The notes under the pieces are model-generated. The model had not been told where the DNA came from. It was given only the letters and a program-made list of their open reading frames with translations, and searched no databases. A stretch of DNA of 64,000 nt. Origin: Isoetes taiwanensis. Taxonomy: Eukaryota > Streptophyta > Lycopodiopsida > Isoetales > Isoetaceae. The DNA lies in assembly GCA_021234155.1 (NCBI GenBank), contig JAJEKV010000113.1:2524325-2588324 (forward strand), given 5' to 3'. How positions within the stretch are numbered: the first letter of the stretch is position 1; every line of letters begins with the position of its first letter. The translations under genes and the position numbers were made by a program. Shown here in pieces: positions 33,611 through 43,623 of this stretch.

Positions 33611-33806
33611 TGCACACAAACTCATTCACACTCAAATTTGGCCCCTCTATAATTGGGAATATTTTGTATTTCAACGCATCATGCCCCTCCGACTAAACCC
33701 AGCATATGAACTACTCACATAACATCCTAAAATCTAATTTTAAATCATGGCGCTCGGACCTTTAATTGAACCTTTATATATTCAGTTGAAATACAAAAAT
33801 ATATTA

Positions 33807-33890
33807 GGGAAAAACTACAAAATATCCCTAACTTTTACCGAAATTTACAATATACCCCTAACTTTCTAAAAATTCATGAAATGCCCCTGA
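33807..33890. repeat. MULE left terminal inverted repeat
   Basis: Inverse complement of about 36705-36789 with few mismatches. Confidence 0.9.
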
Positions 33891-34252
33891 AAAACCTATA
33901 CATGTATTTGTATTTCCTATGTTTTCATGAAATGCCCTTAACTTTTGTTTTATTTCATAAAATACCCCTAACTTTTAATGAAATTCAAGAAATGCCCCTA
34001 ACTTTTGTATTATTTCACCAAAAGCCCTTGCTCAACGTATGACAATTTTGAACATTTGAAGATATCGATGGAATGCCCCTAACTTTTCATAAAATTCACA
34101 AAATGCCCTCAAGTTTGGTTAAATTCACAAAATGCCCTTGTACAGTGGAGAAGCCTGACACTTTAAACAGAGACGAAAGAGAAAGAGAAATAAACAAGGT
34201 TTTCAACAGGTTTTCAACAGAATCCCAATTTCCAACATGATGAAGTTGTTTT

Positions 34253-36162
34253 TCAGATTGCAGCCCTGCATGTACGTGTATTATGCCCTGTTCCCTTGCA
34301 TCTAGCGCAATGATGGACCTCCTTCAATTCACCTTCGGTGCGAATTCTCTTACTTCGTGGACGTCCAAGAGGTCTTCTAGTGGCTGGTGGTAAAGTGTCA
34401 TCCATTGTTACGGAAACCACAACAGGATGAAGTACTTCTCTGTATGTCTCAAAATATGAAGTCATGAAGAACGCGAAATGGACATAGCTTCTTACGGATT
34501 CTTTCCTGTATAGTATGGCACAAGCAGCATGAGAACAAGGAATCCCAGACTGTTGCCATCTCTTACATGTACATGTGTTCTGCTGCAAGTCTACAACTCT
34601 TGTTCTTGAAGACAAAACTTCAAACTCAAACTCGGAAGCCATTATTATCCGATATGAACGTCCTTGTTCACATGCCTTCTTCAATTCTTGCTCAGCTCGA
34701 GGAGTTACGGCTAAATAAGTGTGTTCCATAGCATCTGTCGCAGAAGAAAATGCCTGACTTCTTCGCTCAGCAAACCAAGTCATTAGCTTATGACGGATTA
34801 ACTCCAACATAGCAAGTATAGGTAGCTCTCTAGGCTCTCGAAGCCATGAATTTAAAGATTCAGCAATGTTGGATGTCAAGTGCCCATACCTGTAGCAACA
34901 TACTTGGCATTACCCCTATGACATGACGAACTCAACAAAATAAAAATGTTAAAATGCTAATAAGTGCCTATACCTGGCATTACTCCTATGACATGACGAT
35001 AAAATGTCAAAATGCTAATACCTGTAGCCAACAAACTTGGCATTCGCCCAATGAATAGGATCAGCTGTTGCAAGGATCCACTCCGTAGCTTCCAAATTGG
35101 TTTTCTTCATTTCTGCTAAAGCCTCCTGAAAGTCTTCATCACTATTTGCACGTGCTGCATTCCATAAAAGATGCACAAGCTCTGTACTTTTGTAGGTCTT
35201 TCTGAAGTTATCAGCTAGATGTCTCATGCAATATGCATGTGGAGTGCTTGCACCAAATACTATCTCGACACCCTCAACTAGTCCTTTCTGTCTGTCTGAG
35301 ATAAAAGTGATACACTCTGAATGTTGCAAGCAATTTTTTAAGTTCTGAAGAAACCAAACCCAATTGTCATCATTCTCTGCCGCAACCACAGCAAACGCTA
35401 TAGGATACAAGCAATCGTTCCCATCAATTGCTGTTGCTGAGAGTAAGATTCCTAGATACCTTCCTTTCAGATGAGTACCATCCAATGCAACAACTGGCCT
35501 ACAAAATGAAAAGCCCCTCAAACTAGCATTGTAGGCAATGAAAAGGCGGAAAAATCGACCATCATCTGTCTTCTGCATGAATGCTACACTTCCAGGATTA
35601 GTCTGTAAAATTTCATTGCAGTACCCATGCAACTTCCTGTACGCTTCAGTATGGTCACCATGAATATGTGCATTTGCTGCCTCTTTCGCTTTCCAAGCAA
35701 CACCGTATTTTATAGTGACTTTCTTTTCTCTTCTCATGTCACCAATAAGCACCTTTGGTCTTAAGTCCGGCTGGTCCCTAAACTTCTCTATTGTTTCATG
35801 TGCAAGCCACTTAGTATTGGCTTCTTTGTTACCAAGTTGTGAACTCCCAGCGCATGTATGTTCACCATCTATGCATTTGATAGCACATCTGGAGCCTCCT
35901 TCAACAATAGATGCATGGAGACGCCAACTACAACTAGCAACACTGCATTTTACTGTGTACCTATTTTTACAGGAGGATCAAAGTAACTCAAATTGGAGAA
36001 GGAAGAAAACAAATAGACATGCAATATGTTTGAAATAAAGTCATACCTTTTCCGATCACTCTTAAGAATCTTCAATTCAACACTATGAGCGATTGCATGA
36101 TCCTTCACAGCCAATTTCAACTCATCCAAAGATGCCCAGGTTGATCCAGTTTGCAATGCCAT
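34253..36162 (-). CDS. MULE transposase (MURA-like), three exons
   Basis: Exons 36047-36162, 35022-35960 and 34253-34889 join in frame to 563 residues without any stop or frameshift. Order: an N-terminal MuDR-type DNA-binding region (RYTVKCSVASCSWRLHAS, around residues 39-56, then a Cys/His pair in DGEHTC); the catalytic domain with D199 (VVALDGTHLKG), D261 (TFISDRQKGL), the C-xx-H pair in YCMRHLADNF near 283-286, and E362 (NIAESLNSW); a SWIM zinc finger (CTCKRWQQSGIPCSHA); and a C-terminal zinc knuckle (CARCKGTGHNTRTC). It would cut and integrate the element at its TIRs in the nucleus. Introns have GT-AG ends (36046-35961; 35021-34890). The ATG at 36162 gives MALQTGSTWASL; an upstream in-frame ATG at 36219 is possible. 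Confidence 0.92.
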
Positions 36163-36704
36163 GTTAATGTAGGATCTGCAAAGGCAAAGGAAACTGCAAT
36201 GAAGCAAAGGCAACTGCAATGAAGCAAAGGCAGGTTCTAGAAGATCGAGAATGAAACCTTTCAGACAGAAGTAATAAAGAACATATTGAGCGATTGCACA
36301 CTAAACTGGTAATGCGCTATTTCCTCCTCCTATAAACTAAGCCTAAAGATGACTTGTAATTTGAAATCAAAGCAAAGCAATTTGGTTTCAACTGATGGTT
36401 CAATGCTAAAAGGAACGATGTCAGGGCAAAAGCTTTTCGTTTAAGACCAGAATTGAAAGCTTTATACATGAAAGATCTTCTTACATGGGAACTCCAGCGG
36501 AACTCCAGCGGCCCCTACTCCATCAGAATGCCTCAGGAGATCTTCTGACAGCGGAACTCCACCGGAACTCCAGCGGCAAAGCCTCCAGCGCAATCGGGAT
36601 TCCGGAGTCCCGCCAATTTTGTTGTTCTGTTACAATTTTGGGTTAGACTTGGAAAAATTTGGACAAATACGAGTTAGGGGTATACGTTTTTTACAAATAC
36701 GGTG

Positions 36705-36789
36705 CACAAGGGCATTTTATGAATTTTTAGAAAGTTAGGGGTATATTGTAAATTTCGGTAAAAGTTAAAGGTATTTTGTAGTTTTTCCC
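36705..36789. repeat. MULE right terminal inverted repeat
   Basis: Inverse complement of 33807-33890; followed by the second copy of the 9-bp AATATATTA duplication. Confidence 0.9.
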
Positions 36790-36798
36790 AATATATTA

Positions 36799-37412
36799 AT
36801 TATGCTCCCAACCTCATTATCACCATTGAGCACAACAAATATACCTACTTGGTTAGCCATCACCTGCACAAAAATGAAAGGAGAACAAGGTGCAAAACCA
36901 GAATTCAAAATACTTTTGCACTATCCATTTCCATTTCTAAAACCATCAAACAACTAGTGTCATCACTTCACTAGCACCAAGCAACCACACTACTTAAGGA
37001 CTATATAAATAACATCAGTTCTGAGCTGCTAACCAAAAAATCCCCAAATTTTTTGCAAATTCTGCCACATTCTAGCAACCCAACAGATAATTGAAGGAGA
37101 AGGGATACCACTTTTTTCTTGAATTGTTTTCTAGTTGCAGAATCAAACTTTACAACACCTTGGTGCAGAAGGAAAAAAATCAGTTGAAAACAGGGCCGAT
37201 TATCGACTTTGACTTAATATACTAATGTTGTGGTCAAAACCTATAGCTCTGAGTCACTATAATCTTATTTGACTACCTTAGCTACTTCATGTATTGAACC
37301 ATTTATTTGCTTGGTAACACTCTGAAGGAAAATTTCCTTAACCTTAAGCTTTGTGTAGAAGAATGTACACTACCACCACCTTTGCTAATAGTGTGCCAAG
37401 CCTTCTAGTGTG

Positions 37413-37445
<33 letters not shown>

Positions 37446-37804
37446 GGGGGGTGGAACGTTTTACCACTTAATATTATAAGGTTATAATGTGCAAATTAGA
37501 ATAGTGGAAGATCTTCGTCATCCGCCAAAACAAGGAAATCATTCTGTACGACCACCTTATTGACTCATTGTAGTGGCTAAGAAGGACTTATACAATTTTT
37601 GTTTAATCTCAAGTAATAAGCGAGAAGATGAACAAGTAAGAGCTCTGAAAACATCATCTTAACGTTGTTTCCAAATTGTCTACATGACCCATGACCCAAG
37701 CCCGACAAATAAGAAATACCAACTTTTTCTATTTTGACCAAGAATGTGGCAGCAACCCCAACGAAATCCTCTATTGTTAATATTCGTAGGCGTTGAACCT
37801 GGTG
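36799..37804. other. no gene recognised; poly-T/poly-G tract at about 37410-37448
   Basis: AT-rich intergenic DNA. A run of more than 30 T followed by G7 lies at about 37410-37448 (poly-C/poly-A on the other strand), possibly a retroelement tail belonging to the LINE fragment to its right. Confidence 0.4.
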
Positions 37805-38134
37805 CTAATTGTGCACAAAGCAATGCTCAATTATTTCTTGTTGTAAGCCACATATAGGACACAACAGGCTGACATGTGGCTTGTAACTATGTACTCGAGC
37901 ATTAACAGGGAGCCTTCTATGTGCTACTTGCTGCAAAAGAACATTTACACTTGGAGGAGCATACTTCAACCACACATTCTTCCAATTCATGCCATATTTA
38001 CATTGAGGCACTTGAAGCAACTGCCATTTGGAAGGACGTAGAGACGATATATGAAATAATAGTCGAGCATGCACCCAACTTCTTATCCATGGGAGGAGAA
38101 ACAATAGACTTCTAAGTCTGCTCATTTCCAACAT
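37805..38134 (-). pseudogene. zf-RVT fragment of an L1-type LINE
   Basis: The minus-strand frame of 109 codons contains WKNVWLKYAPPSVNVLLQQV, HRRLPVNARVHSYKPHVSLL and CPICGLQQEIIEHCF, the Trp-x-x-Ile/Val-W, LPxxxRL and CPxCxxxxExxxHxFxxC pattern of the reverse-transcriptase zinc-binding domain of plant L1 elements. No RT domain is visible upstream on minus, so this is a 3' fragment of a family different from the LINE at 18-22 kb. The frame at 38260-38532 on minus is open but not recognised. Confidence 0.7.
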
Positions 38135-38708
38135 TCATCTCTAGCCCAAATTCTTATATCCCAATGCCTTAACTTATACTTATCTTGACCAGATATCACT
38201 TTTCAAAGTAAGAGCTTTTGCACGTAGCTATCGCTTTTGCCAGTTCTCCAAACTGCTATCTAAACTGAAGGACAAAAACAAAAGAAGCTGGCAACCCGGA
38301 CTTGCCAACGCAAGTCGCAGATTGCAAAAGAATTGCTTACTGACATGAACAAAAGAATACTCTTAAAGTGTTCGGCCACAACTGCAAACGAAAGGTTTGC
38401 TCTGAGGGCAACCCAAAACAAACTACAAAGTTCATGTGGTATGTTGGGGACTTTGCTCATATCATTCATTATGACATTTATTCCTAATTGGGTTACATTT
38501 GGACATTCAATTGCATTGTTGAGGTCTTCCAATGTAAAGGCAACTTATCTTCAGTTTTGGCGCAGCTTTATTTGCCTGTTTCAAATTCAAGAAGCGCCAT
38601 AGATTTTGGAAGGAGATTACTGTCCAACGTTCCAACAGCTTATTCGACATTCAAGATTTCACCTAGCATTCACCTCCAAAAAAAAAAGGTAAGCTGTCAC
38701 GTAATAAA
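38135..38708. other. intergenic, weak ORFs only
   Basis: Short open frames on both strands at 38260-38600, none recognised. Confidence 0.3.
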
Positions 38709-38804
38709 AATGTCTGTTTATCCGACATTCCAATGTGCCAGGCATGCCTGCACCTTGACACGTCGGCACGCCTTCCACGGTGGAATGTTTGGTAAACAGA
38801 CATT
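38709..38804. mobile_element. 96-bp MITE-like inverted repeat
   Basis: Ends AATGTCTGTTTA / TAAACAGACATT, with pairing continuing through ACATTCCA to GGCATGC / GGCACGCC-type sequences, so almost the whole element folds. No target duplication recognised. It lies about 190 bp upstream of the HSP20 ATG, inside the likely promoter. Confidence 0.65.
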
Positions 38805-38991
38805 CTTATATACAAAAATACCTTAGGACCATAGTCTCTCTCCAAATTGAACACCATTCATTACGTGTCCCCCAATGCCACAAACGAGAATACATTTTTA
38901 TATTTTGGAAGGCCCTAGAAAGATGCAGAAGCGAAGGCTGTACAAAGAGAAATATCCAGCAGGGAAAAAAAAACAGGATAACGTTGCAAGA

Positions 38992-39712
38992 ATGGGTTCT
39001 ATAATGCGTCTGGTGCACCAGTTTTGGGATCCACTTTACCACCGGATCGAGGATCAGCATCATCATCAACAGCAGCATCATCTTTCCTCTCATCCGGCTA
39101 GGGTTGATTGGGTCGAAACTCCGCAGGCTCATGTTTTTAAAATCGATTTGCCAGGTCAAATTTCGTTCCGAATCTTTAAACTCTGTGATTTGCTTAAGTA
39201 ATTTTTGTTTTAATCTGCAATGTATGTCGCCTTTCTCTTTTAAGGTTTCATCAATCTTCTTCATCTGCAATGCATGCCTTTCTATTATTGGGTTTCCTTT
39301 TGAATCTTTAAATTTGACATGAGTTGCGCTCAATCTGCAGATGTCTCTTAGGTTCTTTGAGTATTGGATGTTTATGATTCTGAATCCTTATCTCTTTGTT
39401 ATTTCCTCTAGAAATTTATTCCTAAATGCTGTGTATGCGGTTTTAGGGTTGAAGAAGGAGGATATTAAAGTGGAAGTTGAAACAGGGGGAACCTTAAAGG
39501 TTAGCGGCGAAAGGAAAGGGCATGAAGGAGAAATTGAGAGATGGCACAGGTTTGAGCGGGCTGTTGGCAATTTTTTTAGGAGATTTCAGCTTCCACAGGT
39601 ATCAAAAGTTGAAGATACAACTGCTCACCTTGATAGCGGGGTTCTCACAATTACTGTGCCTAAACATCCCTCTAACGAGCCTGAGGCACGCCGTGTTGAA
39701 ATATCAGCCTGA
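38992..39712 (+). CDS. small heat-shock protein (HSP20), two exons
   Basis: Exons 38992-39154 and 39447-39712, 142 residues. The N-terminal arm is MGSIMRLVHQFWDPLYHRIE plus a His/Gln run (HHHQQQHH). The alpha-crystallin domain starts at RVDWVETPQAHVFKIDLPG, continues across the junction as LKKEDIKVEVETGG and LKVSGERKG, then RWHRFERAVGNFFRRFQLP and SGVLTITVPKH. Ends ARRVEISA with no organelle or peroxisome signal. Donor CCAG|GTCAAA and acceptor TTTTAG|GG give the same intron position (inside the Gly codon after LP) as the minus-strand paralogue at 33054-33554. The frame upstream of the ATG is open to an earlier ATG at 38875; I prefer 38992 because it starts like family members and follows a TATATAC at about 38806-38812. 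Likely heat-inducible by family; gap-spaced GAA triplets near 38908-38930 are only suggestive. Confidence 0.88.
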
Positions 39713-39992
39713 TTTCAACGTGTCTGAAGCTTTTGCATTTTGTACATATGTCTAGAATTTGTTTGTGTAAAGTAACTTGGCATATCCTCTGACCATTTCT
39801 CACATATGGGACCTGATTTCATTAGCAAATTTTGTTAATATTCCATCTGATTTCTTTGTCTAGGATTTGTTTGTGCAGTAACTTGGAATCCTTGGCATAT
39901 CATGTGACTCTGTCATCAGGTCTTCTTTAGTCATCTCATGACATGTGATGCTGGCCTTTTCTTTGTCTTGAAGTGTGAACAGAAATGAAAAT
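39713..39992. other. probable 3' UTR and flank of HSP20
   Basis: AT-rich sequence, no ORF. The phrase TTTGTTTGTG-AGTAACTTGG occurs twice (about 39758-39779 and 39865-39888), a small tandem duplication. Confidence 0.35.
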
Positions 39993-41094
39993 GGGGACTG
40001 AAATGTACTAGGGCAAGTGCAGCTCGAGGAAATTTTTCCTCAGGCCGCTGCCGAGGGAATATTCCCAAGGGATTCCAAGAACTGCACTTTTCTGGACGTA
40101 ATGACCATGAGGTTTAAATTTCCACCTCTGCTATGTTTCGGCCTTCTCCTTGCTTCTTCTGTTAAATTAATCTTCTTTCACGGCCCAAATCCGGCGTTTC
40201 TATGCTCCAAATGGTATAGAAATGAGCAATTTCTTTGAATCTCTTGAATGGAAACATCCTTCCTGATCAATCCTGAATTGAGTTTGAATGATTGAGTTTG
40301 AATTGGGTTTAGGTCTGTTCGACTTCCTAGAAACTTTTTAGTCTTGGATCGGCTGGAGGAATGGAAATCGATATTGGGTTTTTGGATTTGTGTTGTGCAG
40401 AGGATTTGATGCAGGAATTTAGTCGGAATGGTGCCAATCCACACAGATAACACATCCCAAACTTATGCAGTGCTAGAGCTGGTTATATTAGCAACTTTCG
40501 GCCCAACAAACGTGTTTTCCCTTCCAAATCTCTCCTTTGCAATAGAGTGTGATAAACAAGGTAAGGTTATTAGTCTGGCCGAGGCTGATAACCAAAAATG
40601 CGTGACCGAGCTTGTACGTCTGAGGCCAGATATTTGCACGTAAGGCCGAGGCCCGCTGTAAAACCATTTGCAGCCTATAATATTTTTGTTCTTGGGCATA
40701 TCAACCACTTCGTACATTCCAGTTTTATTAAAGGCATTCATTTCTTCTTCCATCGCTTTTCTCCATTCATAACATCTGTTGCATTTATGGCTTCATCAAA
40801 TGTTTTAGGCGACTCATGATCAAGTAATGCTAGGATCTCAACCAAATTTCTTTCAGCTATATCATGTCTCAATCTTTTACTTCTGCCAAATTCATCTCTA
40901 CGAAATTCATTATTGCTTATCTTGACTTCATCTTCATCAAATTTAAACCTCATGGTCATTACGTCCGAGAAAGTGCAGTTCTTGGAATCCTTTGGGAATA
41001 TTTCTTCGGCAGCTCCGCTGCGGCTTTGCCGTTTGGGCGCCGCCTCAGGAAAAATTTCCTCGAGCTGCACTTGCCCTAGTACATTTCAGTCCCC
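39993..41094. mobile_element. inverted-repeat element carrying Copia debris
   Basis: Ends GGGGACTGAAATGTACTAGG (39993) and its complement (to 41094) form a perfect inverted repeat of about 53 bp, weaker pairing continuing to about 40130 and 40945. Both arms encode the same peptide start inward (MQLEEIFP, then DSKNCTF-DVMTMRFKF). On minus the interior runs into Copia polyprotein sequence (40950-40666), and this stops abruptly at a 72-bp piece (40587-40658) that matches the centre of the palindrome at 59470-59541. No target duplication is obvious. I read it as an inverted, chimeric rearrangement of Copia DNA rather than a standard transposon. Confidence 0.5.
40666..41070 (-). pseudogene. Copia polyprotein fragment (linker to RT start)
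   Basis: Minus strand: HDIAERNLVEILALLDHESP then KTFDEAINATDVMNGEKRWK, and after a frameshift EEMNAFNKTGMYEVVDMPKN and KNIIGCKWFY, the beginning of the Copia RT domain (the NVIGCKW motif). The same stretch occurs in the opposite orientation at 59900-60060. Truncated at 40666. Confidence 0.75.
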
Positions 41095-41867
41095 GTCTAC
41101 CTCAAGAAAGAGAGGTTGATGATTTGAATCCGTCTCCTCATCTTTGTTGTCTGCTCCCACCTGCAGATGCAGAAGTAATGATTTGAAATGTATTATTATA
41201 TATTCTGACCATATCAAGTATAGTCAATCTGTATTATAGAGTGACAATATGGTGAAATTCATTAACCATGTTAAAATGTAGTCAGTAAAACTCTTAAAGA
41301 TCTTTCTAGCAAGTCTTTTCTAACATAGCTAGACCATAAAAAATGCTTAAGCCCGTGATTTCCACACTCTTCTGGCCCATTAGATAGCTATATTGTGGTT
41401 TGGGCTGATCCCGCCCTCTGGGATCACCAAAGTGGATCCCCTCCTTTGGATCCCGCTGCAGTATCCCCTCCTCCGGGATCCCACAGTCAACTGTGCACTT
41501 AAAGGTTTACCGTGCAATTTCAGGCCATTTTTTGGTCGGATTGAAGCTCGACCATCGTAACCCTATTTCCTCTTTTGTTGCTACATGTTCCTCATTTTAA
41601 TCCATTCCGACCACCCTTCAACTGATCCCATCCCAATCTGTAGAGAATCGGGGGAGAAAATTCCACTAGAGAAAAGCCCTAAGGGAAAGAAATTCTGCGC
41701 CGTTATCGCGCAGTAAAATGGGATCCCATCCTCTAAAATCACACCTCCAAGTATCTCGTCATCTAGGATCACACCTCCGGGATCTCCCAATCCAGCGTAA
41801 GAGTATCCTGCGCCTACATTATAGACTCTGTCCAAATTAGATACGTCTTAGGTTCCTCTTTTTCGGA
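41095..41867. other. no gene; GGATCC-rich patches
   Basis: Between 41405 and 41800 GGATCCC, GGGATC and 'CCCCTCCT' recur in both orientations (for example GGATCCCCTCCTTTGGATCC). The frame at 41581-41835 (minus) is repeat-driven (LGDPGGVILDDEILGGVILE). No function recognised. Confidence 0.45.
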
Positions 41868-41990
41868 GTTAGATCTTTCATAATCAGGATTTTTTTTCAG
41901 GATAAGGATTGAACATTATCCTTGTTCATCATCTCCAACTCTTGTGTGCTTCTGAACCACTCAGGGCAAAGATGTAGACCCCACCCTTGG
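41868..41990. repeat. outer left arm of a long palindrome, split by the LTR element
   Basis: Inverse complement of about 59787-59913. The arm breaks off at CTTGG, the target duplication of the LTR retrotransposon, and resumes at 59144. Confidence 0.75.
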
Positions 41991-43308
41991 TGTGACGTTC
42001 CACGTATTTATATGATATACGTATAAATATACTGACACGTCACGTAGTAGGCATACGCCACCATGGGGTATGTTAACCTAGGGGGTTGACCTAAAAGGGA
42101 TTAATTTAGCTATGCTAAATTAATAAAACCTAATTAAGGCTATTTTTGTCTTAATTAACCTAATTAGTTTAATTAGTTAATTAATGACATGCCACCTGGA
42201 CCAAATCGATTGGGCAAGGCAGGGTTTCCAATTGGGACATCCAAATTAGGGCTTTTGGGCCCCAATTCGAATTAGGAGCAGTTGGAGATGGAGGAGGAGA
42301 AGCAGCAGCTAGACACCCTTCAGCTAGTCAAGATGGAGCAGCCCAAGACCGATTTGACGGTTAGTCAGTAGGTTACTTTATTGATCTATAGCATAGCGCC
42401 TCTCTGTGGTGTGTTCTCTCTCTGTTTTTCTCTATGGGTTACCTGTTAGGCTAACCCTTGATTGATATGGTGAGTATCCTTATCTCTAGTCTCTGTATGT
42501 GCTTTGGTGGATGGTTTAGTAGTTCTTTGCTTAGTTAGCACTCCGGAGATGGGGGATTACCGGGGGGGGGAGGGGGGTAGAGACCTCTGAACCCATGTAT
42601 TGTAGTATGCTCCTAGATAGAGCCATGTATTATTCCCATTATATGCGGCCTGTGCACAAGATCCCACCGAGCTGTGGAATCTATGGCATCATTGAAGCAC
42701 CAGATAAGGGGCCATAGTGATGAAGTGTGGGGTGGGGTCTCGCCTGAGCATAAAAGGCTACGGGGACTCCTATAGTGAGCTAGGCCTGATAGCCGGTCAC
42801 GTAGAGGGCCGGATATGGGTCTGACACTCCCTGGGTACAGAGGTGTGATCATCTTGTACTTTGAAGATAAAGTTAGGGGAGTAAGTCGGGTACGGATGCG
42901 GGGGTCGCTGATGCAGCACGTGTCCTCTAGCTCACACCCATGGATTCACTGCGACTGTGGAAGGAGACGCCTCTCTGACCTGCCTCATCGGACCGGGGAG
43001 ATGTAACCCGGAGTAGTTCCGTAGGGTGATTCCTTGGGATTGCGTCTCCGGAAGGCTACAATGGCGCCATAGCTTGATTCAGCCTATTTGCAAAGTGTGC
43101 ACAGGAGGGGCGGATGGAGTGGACTACCCTAGCCGCTGTTCTATGCCAGCCAACGCCAGGTTATACCTCTGTCTGCTGATCTCTTGAGACCGAGCCGTCA
43201 GTCCATCCTCCACAGGAGTCTGAGTCGGGGTAGAACCTGGGGGTTTGGGGCGTTTTCCTTATGATTAGATGCATCTTCTTTGCCGTTAGTACCTGGATGG
43301 ATGTGCCA
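41991..43308 (+). repeat. 5' LTR, left part
   Basis: Matches 57601-58892 with scattered substitutions and small indels; interrupted after GATGTGCCA by the TIR transposon and resumed at 50880. Confidence 0.92.
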
Positions 43309-43331
43309 GGGTGAAAGTATGCTGGTGGGTA
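43309..43331. repeat. terminal inverted repeat, left, of copy 2
   Basis: Perfect inverse of 50857-50879. Just inside, 43337-43360 holds the near-palindrome GCATGCGTCCGGATGCATGC, which also lies at the end of copy 1 as GCATGCGTCCGGACGCATGC. Confidence 0.9.
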
Positions 43332-43623
43332 TCAAAAGCATGCGTCCGGATGCATGCTTATAGCAGGGTTTTAGCCCGCTTAAAGCACCCCTGCTTTTGC
43401 TTAATTTGGGGTGCTGATGGGTGTAACTGCCCGTCAATTTTTTTTACGCCCTTCATGTACTAACACGTCCACCTCACGAATGAACCGTTAGGAAAATGAT
43501 TGTGGGTTTTTGGCTGGATTTTCGCGCGAGTGGTGTGGTAGTACGTTGCAAATTGGATTACTTCGTCATGGGCCGCGAAAATTCTCCCTCCAATTCACTT
43601 ATCCTCCCTCTCTCAGGAATTTC

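Larger units (their letters stand above)
33807..36789 (-). mobile_element. Mutator-like element (MULE), apparently complete
   Basis: 2983 bp with long terminal inverted repeats of about 85 bp starting GGGAAAAACTACAAAATA (33807-33890 and inverse at 36705-36789), flanked by a perfect 9-bp target duplication AATATATTA (33798-33806 and 36790-36798). The 9-bp duplication and encoded MURA-type transposase identify the superfamily. Next to the left TIR, between 33890 and 34140, there are further repeats of the AATGCCCCTAACTTTT type, so the left end carries extra subterminal copies. Unbroken transposase frames and perfect duplication make it the youngest-looking autonomous candidate in the window. 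It sits between two divergent HSP20 genes. Confidence 0.93.

Noticed and set aside
41581-41835. Open frame rich in Gly, Asp, Ile
   Set aside because: Built from GGATCC-type repeats; no conserved feature.
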